Shown one piece after another: positions 25,987-34,607 of a stretch of DNA of 49,219 bases. How positions within the stretch are numbered: position 1 is the first letter of the stretch; each line of letters starts with the position of its first letter. Under the pieces are notes generated by a model that ran no database searches, was not told the origin of the DNA, and saw only the letters and a program-made list of their open reading frames with translations. This stretch comes from Opitutales bacterium (lineage in GTDB: Bacteria; Verrucomicrobiota; Verrucomicrobiia; Opitutales; UBA953): NCBI GenBank assembly GCA_009691685.1, contig SIAU01000006.1:1-49219 (forward strand), in the 5' to 3' direction. A program made the translations under genes and the position numbers.

Positions 25987-26283
25987 TTAGTTCTTGTGGC
26001 CGTCGCCGGAACGTTTGTTGCGTTCTTCTTGTTCAATGCGGGCACGAATCTTAACACGTTCCTCTTCCTCAATCGCGCGTAAACGAGCTTGGCGACGATC
26101 ATCTTCATCGACGACATTGCGTACTTCGTCACTGACATCTTCAGAGGCTTTTTTGAATTCACGTTTCGCTTTACCAAGTCCGCGGGCCAATTCAGGGATT
26201 TTGGAGCCACCGAACAGAAGGACAGCGACAATGATAATTGCCCAGACAATAGGACCATCAAGTTGAGCGAGGGGGAGGTTCAT
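25987..26283 (-). CDS. tatA: Twin-arginine translocase subunit TatA/TatB-like
   Basis: A 98-residue protein with one N-terminal helix (DGPIVWAIIIVAVLLFGGSK) followed by the hinge and amphipathic helix IPELARGLGKAKREFKKASE, the TatA hallmark. The C-terminal 45 residues are highly charged and helical. TatA multimerises to move folded proteins across the inner membrane. The E/P residue patterns fit TatA better than TatB, though length is intermediate. I chose ATG 26283 because the longer frame adds 34 unrelated residues and runs over the promoter. It is a single gene here; tatC is not in the window. Confidence 0.92.
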   Translation of the reverse strand: MNLPLAQLDGPIVWAIIIVAVLLFGGSKIPELARGLGKAKREFKKASEDVSDEVRNVVDEDDRRQARLRAIEEEERVKIRARIEQEERNKRSGDGHKN

Positions 26284-26317
26284 AGTGTAGTGTGATATTG
26301 CGATTGCGTGACTGAAG

Positions 26318-26346
26318 TTAATAGAAAGAGTCCTTAAAACCATCAA
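26318..26346 (-). promoter_or_regulatory. Candidate sigma70-type promoter for tatA
   Basis: On the minus strand, TTGATG (26346-26341), a 17-base spacer, then TATTAA (26323-26318). Each hexamer matches four of six consensus positions and the spacing is ideal. The predicted transcript would start near 26311, about 28 bases before the tatA ATG. This is a sequence match only. Confidence 0.45.
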
Positions 26347-26347
26347 A

Positions 26348-26629
26348 ATGTCAACCCATGTCTCCCATCGGGAAGTTTGGTACACTGGACACGTCCAAGG
26401 GGTAGGTTTTCGTGCTCAAGTTATCGCCATAGCTCGTGGCTATGACTTAACGGGCTTTGTCCAAAATCTCTCGGACGGGCGAGTCTACCTTCATGCGGAG
26501 GGTTCAGAAAAGGAGATCGATGGACTCTGCGAAACGATCGAGAAGTCGCTGGACGGACATATCCGTGGCGTTGAACAGAGAAATTTTTCTGGGGTTCGTA
26601 CCACAAATAACTTTATTATTAAAAAATGA
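26348..26629 (+). CDS. acyP: Acylphosphatase
   Basis: A 93-residue small enzyme with all acylphosphatase landmarks: YTGHVQGVGFRAQVIAIARG (catalytic Arg22) and LTGFVQNLSDGRVYLHAEG (catalytic Asn40). It hydrolyses carboxyl-phosphate bonds such as acetyl phosphate in the cytosol. The 3' end overlaps the ABC ATPase gene by 4 bases, so it heads the operon with an ABC exporter and a TPR-like protein. The functional reason for that pairing is not evident. It is divergent from tatA. Confidence 0.94.
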   Translation: MSTHVSHREVWYTGHVQGVGFRAQVIAIARGYDLTGFVQNLSDGRVYLHAEGSEKEIDGLCETIEKSLDGHIRGVEQRNFSGVRTTNNFIIKK

Positions 26630-27483
26630 AGACCGGTCCAGCCATTGCCGTTAAAGGACTGACCAAGGATTTTCGAATTGGGCTGCGCGGACTAAAACTG
26701 CGGGCCGTTGACAATGTGTCTTTTGAAATTCCGCGTGGGCAAGTCTTTGGCTTACTGGGCCCCAATGGCTGCGGAAAGAGTACGACCTTAAAAATTATTT
26801 TGGGATTAGTTTCTCCCACCGCAGGTGAAGTTTCAATTCTGGGTTTTCCTTTTGCGACTACCTCGGCCCGTTCCCGCACGGGATTTTTACCCGAAGCCCC
26901 GTATTTTCATAAATTCCTGACCGGTCGTGAACTGGTGGCTTACTGTGCTCGCTTAAGTGGTGTAAAATCTGAGTCTGTAAATCCAGCAGTCGAAGAGGCC
27001 CTCGCGTTAACTGCGATGACTGAGGCCGGTGACCGCACCATCGGTACCTATTCTAAAGGAATGTTACAACGCATTGGGTTAGCCCAGGCTATCGTGCATG
27101 ATCCGGAATTGGTGATTCTCGATGAACCGACTGCGGGAGTTGATCCCCTGGGCTCAGCGGCTATCGGCCAAATGATAAAAGCTATGAAAGCAAAGGGTAA
27201 AACCATTGTGCTTTGTTCGCATTTGCTCGGACAGGTCGAGCAGGTCTGTGATCGGATTGCGATTATGGATCGTGGAAAACTGGTACTCGAGGGCAGGGTG
27301 GACGATGTTTTAACCCGCCGTGACCAAAGCATTATTACGGTAGAAAACTTAACCCCTGAAGCCCGACGAGCCGCCGAAGAAATCTTAGCTCAACATGGAG
27401 CGAGAGTTACTTCACTCACTCACCCACGTCGCTCCCTCGATGATTTATTCCGTGAACTCGTGACGGGGAGTCGCGATGCCTGA
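26626..27483 (+). CDS. ABC transporter ATP-binding protein (ABC-2 exporter type)
   Basis: A 285-residue ABC ATPase. Walker A GPNGCGKST at residues 45-53, signature YSKGMLQRIGLAQA around 142-155, Walker B LVILDEPTAG around 162-171, and an H-loop in IVLCSHLLGQVEQVCD. The C-terminal 60 residues (TVENLTPEARRAAEEI) follow the usual pattern of CcmA/NatA-type ATPases of ABC-2 exporters. It overlaps the downstream permease gene by 8 bases. The cargo is unknown. Confidence 0.93.
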   Translation: MKTGPAIAVKGLTKDFRIGLRGLKLRAVDNVSFEIPRGQVFGLLGPNGCGKSTTLKIILGLVSPTAGEVSILGFPFATTSARSRTGFLPEAPYFHKFLTGRELVAYCARLSGVKSESVNPAVEEALALTAMTEAGDRTIGTYSKGMLQRIGLAQAIVHDPELVILDEPTAGVDPLGSAAIGQMIKAMKAKGKTIVLCSHLLGQVEQVCDRIAIMDRGKLVLEGRVDDVLTRRDQSIITVENLTPEARRAAEEILAQHGARVTSLTHPRRSLDDLFRELVTGSRDA

Positions 27484-28324
27484 TTTTATGAAAGCCTCCT
27501 TAACCCGTATTTCATGGATGACTCGGCTGACATTTTTAGAAGCCATTCGTCAGCGCTTTTTCGCTTTCCTGATTTTACTTTCGGCTGCCTTGGTCCTCTC
27601 GTCTGTCTCCTTGCGGTTTTTAGATTTCGGACACGGTGAATTAAAATTCGTCTGCGATTTTGGTTTTGGGGGCATGTTCTTATTTGGATCGGTGCTCGCA
27701 GTGGTCATGTCGGCTCAACTCTTTTTTGCGGAGATGGATAATCGCACCGCACTGACGTTATTAGCGAAGCCCGTGAGTCGAACCGAATTTCTGGTCGGAA
27801 AATTTCTGGGCGTATGGTTAGTGCTAGGAGTTTTTATTTTCACGCTTTCCACACTCCTGGGTATCATTTTATGGGCACGTTGCCAGGAGTTGACGGTGGC
27901 AGCGATCGAAGTCGGCAAAGCCCCGCCTGAGCTCAGTATTACGGGGTTATTCTCGTATACCGGGATGCAGTGGGCGCGCCTCGGGGTCGTCGCTGCGATG
28001 ATTCTGATGGTCGCTTCCCTGGCCCGAACATTTCTCTTCACCGTCATCGTGGGTTCAATGCTGGTCGTGGCGGGTCAACTCCAATGGTTAGCGCAAGAGA
28101 CTTTGCTCAAGCCCAGTGATTTAAACATTTTTTCAAAATTATTATTAACTGTATCCACTTATATTATTCCTAACTTACAGCAGTTTAATATCGGGGACGC
28201 CTTAACCTTGGATCACGGATCTGTTGCGGATGGCGCGGTGACCTTGGCATTATTCTCCGGTAGTTGTTACATCGTCGTCTTCCTATTCATCGGAAGTTTA
28301 ATGTTTCAGCGGAGAGAAATTTAA
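27476..28324 (+). CDS. ABC-2 type permease
   Basis: A 282-residue inner-membrane protein with about six hydrophobic segments: FLEAIRQRFFAFLILLSAAL, MFLFGSVLAVVMSAQLFFAE, FLGVWLVLGVFIFTLSTLLG, MILMVASLARTFLFTVIVGS and a final VTLALFSGSCYIVVFLFIGS. The RTALTLLAKPVSRTEFLVGK segment is a common ABC-2 cytoplasmic-loop feature. It is placed directly after its ATPase, which supports a two-subunit exporter. It shares one base with the next gene's start (TAATG). Confidence 0.85.
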   Translation: MPDFMKASLTRISWMTRLTFLEAIRQRFFAFLILLSAALVLSSVSLRFLDFGHGELKFVCDFGFGGMFLFGSVLAVVMSAQLFFAEMDNRTALTLLAKPVSRTEFLVGKFLGVWLVLGVFIFTLSTLLGIILWARCQELTVAAIEVGKAPPELSITGLFSYTGMQWARLGVVAAMILMVASLARTFLFTVIVGSMLVVAGQLQWLAQETLLKPSDLNIFSKLLLTVSTYIIPNLQQFNIGDALTLDHGSVADGAVTLALFSGSCYIVVFLFIGSLMFQRREI

Positions 28325-29103
28325 TGAAGTCGTCCCGCGTTCCATGGATTATCGCAATCTTTTGCTTGGGTTTGGCTGGAGTGATTGCGGAGCTTTCTTG
28401 GATGAAGGTGCGGGTTTCGATTCCCGAGATGGGCAAAAAAGAAATTGAACCGAGTCTCGGACAGGGCGTGCTGCTGGGTATTTTAGGCGGATTTCGTACT
28501 GTGATTGCCGATGGGGCTTGGATTAGAAGTTACGTGCTTTGGGAACGACGCGATCGCGCCGGCTGTGAAGCACTCATGCGGACCTCCTGTTTACTCGATC
28601 CGCGTGCTCGCTTTTTTTGGGAAAATACAGGCTACGTAATCGGGTACGACATGGCCCATTGGGAAATACGTAAACGCGGTGGATACGCTAAAGTGAGTGC
28701 GGAAATCCAGGATGATTTATTTAAAAAATATGGGAGACATGGCATCAAGGTCCTCGAGGAGGGGGTTAAGTACACTGGAGGAAATGTTGGAATTTTAATT
28801 TCAGCCGGACAGATGTCGGAACTAAAACTAAAAGATTTTTCATTAGCCGCCGACTATTACAAGCGTGCCTCGGAAAGTAAAAACGCACCCTGGTTTGTGC
28901 ACTTTATGTGTGCTCGGGCTTTATGGGAGAGTGGACAAACTAAAGTTGCCTACGATTGGTATCGCGATGTTTGGCAAAAGAAGCTCAGCAACGAAGATGA
29001 CCACGCACCGGATGATTTAGAGCGTCTGCGGTTTATGGAAGATCAATTAAATCTTACCATTCTCCAACGTATCCCACGTCAGTCTTGGGAGAAGAAAAAC
29101 TAG
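28324..29103 (+). CDS. Membrane-anchored TPR-like protein linked to the ABC exporter
   Basis: I do not recognise a named family. The 260-residue protein has one N-terminal helix (WIIAIFCLGLAGVIAEL) and a soluble rest. The region around residues 155-215 contains two helical-hairpin, TPR-like units (SLAADYYKRASESKNAPWFV and CARALWESGQTKVAYDWYRD). A conserved-looking FRTVIADGAWIRSYVLWERR precedes them. ATG 28324 was taken because it forms TAATG with the permease stop; the longer frame from 28264 lies inside the permease. The gene order ATPase-permease-TPR suggests a scaffold or partner of the exporter (inference). It ends in a 4-base CTAG overlap with topB. Confidence 0.65.
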   Translation: MKSSRVPWIIAIFCLGLAGVIAELSWMKVRVSIPEMGKKEIEPSLGQGVLLGILGGFRTVIADGAWIRSYVLWERRDRAGCEALMRTSCLLDPRARFFWENTGYVIGYDMAHWEIRKRGGYAKVSAEIQDDLFKKYGRHGIKVLEEGVKYTGGNVGILISAGQMSELKLKDFSLAADYYKRASESKNAPWFVHFMCARALWESGQTKVAYDWYRDVWQKKLSNEDDHAPDDLERLRFMEDQLNLTILQRIPRQSWEKKN

Positions 29104-31826
29104 TAAGGATTCGAGTCGGACGATTTTTCCGAAGATCCATCCGCTGCCTTGCGTGGGCCTTTGGGTTTGCGCGGAGGAAACTCGAACCACCAACCTTTAT
29201 CTTTATCCGCTACTAAATAAGCTTCGAATCCTCGATTGGTCTTTCTCGAGATAAATTTCTTTAAAGATGTCTTACCGTTATTCAGTAACGCTTTTATATC
29301 CTCGGGAGTAATCGGGCATTTGAGCATTTCGGCGCTTAGGCCAAAAGTCTTCTTCGCTCCCGCCTCGGCAGCCTTCTGTGGACATACTCTGTAGCCCGCT
29401 GACGGCGTTTGTTGGACGGGGAGGCCCGAGACTGGGCAATTACCCAGAACCGGCCACTCCGCGTCAAACGCATCGGGATTTCCCGCTGCTCCTTCGCGAG
29501 GTGCTAAATAGAGTACGCCTTTGAGTCGACCCGTGGGTGGCTTGGGCTTGGTTTTGCGCTTAGGCTTTTCGACACCGTTTTCATCTTTGGCCGGAGCTTC
29601 CTCGGGTTTCTTCTTCCAGGAGACGATCGAGTCTTCATCTACTAAATCAATATAGCCCGTGTAGTTCTTGCCCGACTTCATCGATTTGAAGTCATCAAAG
29701 GGTCCGATGCGACGCTTCTCAATGAGTTCAGCGAGTTCCGCAGGCGTCACTTCGTGTCCGTTGACACCTTTATAAACAATCACCATCGGCTTCTTACCAT
29801 CCGCTGAACGATCCTGAGAAAAATAACTTTCACCATTCGTCATCATCGGCTTTTTATCCGACGGTGATAAGACTTCAGGGTGCACCAAGGTAGGTTCAGG
29901 TTCGACGCGACCTTTATTAATAAAATCTTCAACCTGAACTTTAATATCAGCAATAAACTTCTTAACCGAAAGTTCACCGTGTTCGGTTTGTTTTAATTTA
30001 AATTCCCATTCGCCGGTGAGTTGAGGTTCCGAGAGGAAAGATAAACCTTTGGCGTGAATAAATTGGTGTAACTGGAATGCCTTGGCCATGGGAACAAGTT
30101 CTTTGCCTTGGCGTTCGATGTACTTTTGACCCAAAAGACCTTCGATAGTTTGAGCACGTGTGGCTGGTGTACCTAAGCCACGCTCTTTCATGGCTTCTGC
30201 CAGGGCATCATCGTCGACGAGTTTACCGGCATTTTCCATCGCACCTAATAACGATGCTTCATTAAAACGTGCCGGTGGTTTGGTCGCGTCTTGCTTAACG
30301 TCGATATCCGCGAGTTTAGCTTGAGGTGGCTTGCCATCGGCATCGCTGAGTGCTGGGAGATTAGCGGCGCCTTCTTTCTCTTTGTCTTCTTCCGCTTCCG
30401 CTTCTTGTCCCCAAACCGCGCGCCAACCGGCAACGACTAAAACTTTACCGGTGGTCCGGAAATTGTACTGGCCGACCTGTGTGGTTCGAATGGTTTCTTC
30501 GAACTCCGCCATCGGGAAGAATACACCGACGAATCGACGTACGACTAAATCATAAATCTTTTGCTCAACTTCGGAGAGTCCATTCGGAATCGTGCCCGTG
30601 GGGACAATCGCAAAGTGATCACTGACTTTTTTGTTATCAAAGACGCGCTTACCAGCCGAGTTAAGCCAACCTTTAGCTAAAACTTCTTTAGCGAAATTAC
30701 CGACGGAGTGTCCCTGAATTAAAGATTCCAATACATTCTTCGCGGTGGGTAAGTGGTCTTCGGGTAAATACTGCGAATCTGTACGAGGGTAGGTCAGGGC
30801 TTTATGTTTTTCGTAAAGCGCTTGGGCGGCACCGAGAGTGGTTTTGGCGGAGAAGCCGAAACGACGATTACCTTCACGCTGCAGACTGGTTAAGTCAAAG
30901 AGACGAGGTGCACTTTCTTTCTTCGGCTTACATTCATCGGTCACGGTACCTGTACCGATTTCCAAACTTTCTTCGGAAACTTTTTTAGCGGCGGCCTCAT
31001 CAAAGAAACGTTCCGCTTCTTTGCGATCAGTGACACCAGGTACTTGGGCAACGCCTTTGTACTGTCCGGACTTAATATTAAAGTAGGCTTCAATTTTCCA
31101 AAAAGTTTTGGGTTGGAACGCACGGATTTCTAATTCGCGTTCCACAATCAACATGAGCGTAGGGGTCTGTACGCGGCCCGCAGGATAGGATTCGCTCCGC
31201 GCACCGATTCTCAATGTGCAAAGACGACTCGCATTAAGTCCAACCAACCAGTCAGCTTGCGAACGACCGACCGCAGAGTCGCGCAATCCAGCCTTGGCAT
31301 CACTCGTTAACAAATTATCAAAACTGTTCTGAATAGACTCGTTCGTCATACTGGTAAGCCAGAGACGTTTCACCGGAAGTTCTCGTCCAATCAGTTTATA
31401 GATATAATGAAGAATGAGTTCACCCTCACGACCAGCGTCGCAAGCATTGACGATGGTTCCCACATCGTTGCGTTTGATGAGCTCTTTTAAAAGTTTGAAT
31501 CGGGTACCATCTTGGCGGTCACCGATAATGGCCTTCAAGACGCTCGTATCAACCGTGCCGTCATACTTGTCGGGAAGAATGGGTAGATCCTTAAGCGTCC
31601 AGCGTTTATATTTTGGATCCAGGTCTTCAGGATCCTTTAATTTTACGAGGTGACCGACCGCTGAGCTAATGATCCATTCACCGTTTTCGAAGACATCGCC
31701 TGACTTGGGAACTTTAAGAACCTTGGCCAAATCCGCAGCGACGGAGGGCTTTTCAGCGATGACTAAAGTCTTTAAAACCGAGCTATCAGTTTTAACAGAA
31801 GGAGCCTTGGAAGTTTTTTTTGCCAT
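29100..31826 (-). CDS. topB: Type IA DNA topoisomerase, topoisomerase III-like
   Basis: A 908-residue topoisomerase. The Toprim domain starts LKTLVIAEKPSVAADLAKVL and carries Asp130 and Glu134 in NACDAGREGE. The catalytic Tyr346 is in KALTYPRTDSQYLPEDH, and SYPAGRVQTPTLMLIVERE is the type III hallmark. The C-terminal 350 residues include two topoisomerase repeat segments (KRRIGPFDDFKSMKSGKNYT and SLKKFISRKTNRGFEAYLV) and no obvious zinc-finger Cys4 repeats of TopA. It relaxes or decatenates DNA by single-strand passage. It is longer than E. coli TopB (about 650) because of the C-terminal extension, as known for the Bacillus/Bacteroidetes branch. The gene is monocistronic in appearance. Confidence 0.93.
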   Translation of the reverse strand: MAKKTSKAPSVKTDSSVLKTLVIAEKPSVAADLAKVLKVPKSGDVFENGEWIISSAVGHLVKLKDPEDLDPKYKRWTLKDLPILPDKYDGTVDTSVLKAIIGDRQDGTRFKLLKELIKRNDVGTIVNACDAGREGELILHYIYKLIGRELPVKRLWLTSMTNESIQNSFDNLLTSDAKAGLRDSAVGRSQADWLVGLNASRLCTLRIGARSESYPAGRVQTPTLMLIVERELEIRAFQPKTFWKIEAYFNIKSGQYKGVAQVPGVTDRKEAERFFDEAAAKKVSEESLEIGTGTVTDECKPKKESAPRLFDLTSLQREGNRRFGFSAKTTLGAAQALYEKHKALTYPRTDSQYLPEDHLPTAKNVLESLIQGHSVGNFAKEVLAKGWLNSAGKRVFDNKKVSDHFAIVPTGTIPNGLSEVEQKIYDLVVRRFVGVFFPMAEFEETIRTTQVGQYNFRTTGKVLVVAGWRAVWGQEAEAEEDKEKEGAANLPALSDADGKPPQAKLADIDVKQDATKPPARFNEASLLGAMENAGKLVDDDALAEAMKERGLGTPATRAQTIEGLLGQKYIERQGKELVPMAKAFQLHQFIHAKGLSFLSEPQLTGEWEFKLKQTEHGELSVKKFIADIKVQVEDFINKGRVEPEPTLVHPEVLSPSDKKPMMTNGESYFSQDRSADGKKPMVIVYKGVNGHEVTPAELAELIEKRRIGPFDDFKSMKSGKNYTGYIDLVDEDSIVSWKKKPEEAPAKDENGVEKPKRKTKPKPPTGRLKGVLYLAPREGAAGNPDAFDAEWPVLGNCPVSGLPVQQTPSAGYRVCPQKAAEAGAKKTFGLSAEMLKCPITPEDIKALLNNGKTSLKKFISRKTNRGFEAYLVADKDKGWWFEFPPRKPKGPRKAADGSSEKSSDSNPY

Positions 31827-31858
31827 GCGTAGGATTATAACCGCTTGTCAAATCGTGG

Positions 31859-32938
31859 TTATATTCCTTGCTCAGCGAAAGAGTCATCAAGCGCGGCAAT
31901 GAGTGTGGAAATAGTGGCGTCGGTTTCTTCACCCATGTTAGAGATGCGGAAGGTTTTACCTTTTAATTTTCCGTATCCACCATCGATCACGAGTTTGTGG
32001 CGGGATTTAAGAGTTTTCAGTAAGCGTTCTAAATCAGCATTACGGTCGTTCTTGAAGCAGTTGAGTCCGCGGGTGGCGAATTCAGGACTCGGTAATAAAC
32101 TGAAACCTTTAGCTAGGCCCCAATTGCGCACCCTTTCATTCAAATGACGGTGACGTTCGTAGCGGTTGTCCAGACCTTCCGCTTCAATTTCCACGAGACG
32201 CTGTTGGAGTCCGTAGAATAAGGAGATGCAAGGGGTCGAAGGGGTCATACCCTTGGTGTGGTTATCGTGGAACTCGATTAAATCGAAGTAGTAACCACGA
32301 TCGGAAAGTTCCTTCGCCCGAGTACGAGCACGTTCACTGACGGAGAAAATCGCTAGGCCCGGAGGCAGGGCGAGGGCCTTTTGTGAACCAGTCAGAAGAA
32401 TATCAATACCCAGTTCGTCTTTCTTAATAGGCAAGGTGGAGAACGAACTTACCGAGTCGGCAATTGAGATGACGTCAGGGAATTCACGGATGACGGCCAT
32501 GATTGCGTTAATGTTTGAAAGAGTGCCCGTCGAAGTTTCGGAGTGAATGAAAGTGATACAATCGAACTTACCAGTCGCGAGTGCTTTGCGAACGGCTTCA
32601 GGATCCACCGGCATACCCCAGTCGAATTGTAAAGCTTCGGAGTATTTACCGCAACGTTTGGCGACATCGTTCCATTTGTCAGAGAACGCACCGTTCATAC
32701 AATTAAGAACGCCTTTTTTGCAAATATTGCGGAGGGCACCTTCCATCACACCCCAGGCGGAGCTTGTGCCTAGATAGACCGGGTCAGTGGTGAAGAACAT
32801 CTTCTGCAGACGTGGTTGCATGTCTTCATAGAGAGCCACGAAGTCCTTCGATCGGTGACCAATCATGGGCTTGCCCATCGCTGTGATGATGGATTCAGAA
32901 ACCGTGAGTGGTCCAGGAATGTATAAGCGGTAACTCAT
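31859..32938 (-). CDS. Class V aminotransferase, alanine/serine-glyoxylate type
   Basis: A 359-residue PLP enzyme. The start YRLYIPGPLTVSESIITAMG and MIGHRSKDFVALYEDMQPRL are the AGAT/serine-pyruvate signature, with the PLP lysine Lys187 in LLTGSQKALALPPGLAIFSV and the cofactor Asp in VISIADSVSSF. Homologues act as alanine- or serine-glyoxylate aminotransferases, and some serve as phosphoserine transaminases, so the substrate is open. Its ATG overlaps the panD stop (ATGA). The coupling to panD may reflect amino-acid balance around aspartate/beta-alanine, but that is inference. Confidence 0.87.
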   Translation of the reverse strand: MSYRLYIPGPLTVSESIITAMGKPMIGHRSKDFVALYEDMQPRLQKMFFTTDPVYLGTSSAWGVMEGALRNICKKGVLNCMNGAFSDKWNDVAKRCGKYSEALQFDWGMPVDPEAVRKALATGKFDCITFIHSETSTGTLSNINAIMAVIREFPDVISIADSVSSFSTLPIKKDELGIDILLTGSQKALALPPGLAIFSVSERARTRAKELSDRGYYFDLIEFHDNHTKGMTPSTPCISLFYGLQQRLVEIEAEGLDNRYERHRHLNERVRNWGLAKGFSLLPSPEFATRGLNCFKNDRNADLERLLKTLKSRHKLVIDGGYGKLKGKTFRISNMGEETDATISTLIAALDDSFAEQGI

Positions 32939-33336
32939 TTTTGGAAAGTATTGAGAAGGTCTTGGGAGACGTCGGGGTTTTCGATTCGAACAACTTTTTT
33001 GTTCTGGTGGGAAAGGGTAACGGTTTTGGGGTGCCAGGATTTAGCTTCCTCGGGTGTGACCTCAGCAAAGGTCATTACTACTAATAAGTCACCTACTTTA
33101 CCCAAGTGGGCGGTGGCGCCATTTAGGCAAATCTGTCGCGAACCAGCTGGAGCGGGGATGGCATAGGTCTCAAATCTCTGACCATTCTCGATATTGCCCA
33201 CTAAAATTTTCTCGTACGGAAGCATACCCACTAAGGCCATTAATTCGCTGTCTATGGCTAAAGAACCCTCATAATCGATGCGGGCACCGGTGACTTCAGC
33301 GCGCAGTAACTTGGTGCGTAAGAGGTGGTAGAGCAT
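32935..33336 (-). CDS. panD: Aspartate 1-decarboxylase proenzyme
   Basis: A 133-residue pyruvoyl enzyme. The self-cleavage site is Gly24-Ser25 in IDYEGSLAIDSELMALVGML, and AHLGKVGDLLVVMTFAEVTP closes the fold. It decarboxylates aspartate to beta-alanine for pantothenate and CoA. I chose ATG 33336 because MLYHLLRTKLLRAEVTG aligns with the canonical PanD start; a longer frame reaches 33393. It is translationally coupled to the downstream aminotransferase, and panE is about 15 kb away in the same window. Confidence 0.94.
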   Translation of the reverse strand: MLYHLLRTKLLRAEVTGARIDYEGSLAIDSELMALVGMLPYEKILVGNIENGQRFETYAIPAPAGSRQICLNGATAHLGKVGDLLVVMTFAEVTPEEAKSWHPKTVTLSHQNKKVVRIENPDVSQDLLNTFQK

Positions 33337-33404
33337 AGACTCGTTTCGTCCCTTCTCAATCGGGTTGCCTGCCTGCGTCAAACAAGTTTGCATAGTTTAC
33401 GCCC

Positions 33405-34607
33405 ATGAGACCTAAGCACCGAGGAATATTTTCGACCCTTCGTGAGGCTATTGCTGGATACGCTACTGACCTCGTTTATGACCGTAAAACTGGGGTATTC
33501 GCGACTTTCCTCGGATACATTCTCTGGCTACTTTCTGTCGTATTTGAGGTACTCGTAAAATTTCGATTGTGGCTTTATCGTCACAGACTCTTCCGCGACA
33601 CCCACCTGGGCTGCAAAGTAGTCGTGGTTGGAAATTTAACCGTCGGGGGCACCGGCAAAACGCCAGTCGTCATGAAAATGGCCCAAGTGCTCGCCCAACG
33701 TGGACGTAAAGTCGCCATCTTGTCGCGTGGTTATAAAGGCGCCAGTGACTCGATGTTAAAGAGATTTTGGCGCTGGCTCACGCAGGGCCGTCGACCCGAT
33801 CCGCTCACAGTGTCGGATGGTAAAAGCGTTCTCGCGGGGCCTGATGAGGCCGGGGACGAGCCTTTCATGTTGGCGACTAACTTAGTTCAGTACGGAGTCG
33901 TGGTGATCGTGGATCGTAATCGCGTCGAGGGTGGCCGATTCGCGCTTCGTCAATTCGGAGTGGATACGATTTTATTAGACGACGGCTTACAATATCTCCC
34001 CTTAAGCGGACAGATCAATTTACTGCTCGTCGATAGTCGGAACCCATTTGGAAATCGTTGCCTCTTACCCCGTGGCATTCTGCGTGAGCCTGTGAGAAAC
34101 TTAAGTCGTGCTTCCTATATTTTTCTTACTAAATCGACGGGTGCACCGGATCCAGAATTAGTTGCTTTGATTCGTAGGCATAACCCTAAGGTGGAAATCA
34201 TTTCCTGTGCACACATTGCCAAGGAGCTTATTGAAATCGATGGCACTCAGCATTTACCCCTCAGTTTCTTAGCGGGAAAACGCATTGCGTCCTTCTCGGG
34301 TATCGCGACGCCCGAAAGATTTGAGGAAACTCTCTTAGCTCAAGGTGCGAAAATCGTTTCCAACCGTCGATTCCTCGATCACCACGCTTTTAATGATGAA
34401 GATTTAGATGAAGTTTTAGAGTCAGCCATCCAAGCTAAAGCCGAAGTAATTGTTACCACCGAGAAAGATGCGGTACGCCTGCAGTCCCGTTTCCGTCCCT
34501 CACTCCCACTCATGTATGTCCGAATGGAAGTGGATATTTTAGGAGACAAAGAAGGCTTTAACGGAGCCGTCGAGCGGATTTGCCTGGGGTCTTCTTTGCA
34601 GCGCTAA
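33405..34607 (+). CDS. lpxK: Tetraacyldisaccharide 4'-kinase
   Basis: A 400-residue lipid A kinase. An N-terminal membrane-associated helix (about residues 34-52) precedes the P-loop [20 protein letters not shown] (Lys85), then [10 protein letters not shown] and a catalytic [15 protein letters not shown]. It phosphorylates the 4' position of the lipid A disaccharide on the inner membrane. It is divergent from panD. The last 50 bases overlap the 3' end of ppk1 on the other strand, so the C-terminal end codes on both strands. Confidence 0.94.
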   Translation: MRPKHRGIFSTLREAIAGYATDLVYDRKTGVFATFLGYILWLLSVVFEVLVKFRLWLYRHRLFRDTHLGCKVVVVGNLTVGGTGKTPVVMKMAQVLAQRGRKVAILSRGYKGASDSMLKRFWRWLTQGRRPDPLTVSDGKSVLAGPDEAGDEPFMLATNLVQYGVVVIVDRNRVEGGRFALRQFGVDTILLDDGLQYLPLSGQINLLLVDSRNPFGNRCLLPRGILREPVRNLSRASYIFLTKSTGAPDPELVALIRRHNPKVEIISCAHIAKELIEIDGTQHLPLSFLAGKRIASFSGIATPERFEETLLAQGAKIVSNRRFLDHHAFNDEDLDEVLESAIQAKAEVIVTTEKDAVRLQSRFRPSLPLMYVRMEVDILGDKEGFNGAVERICLGSSLQR

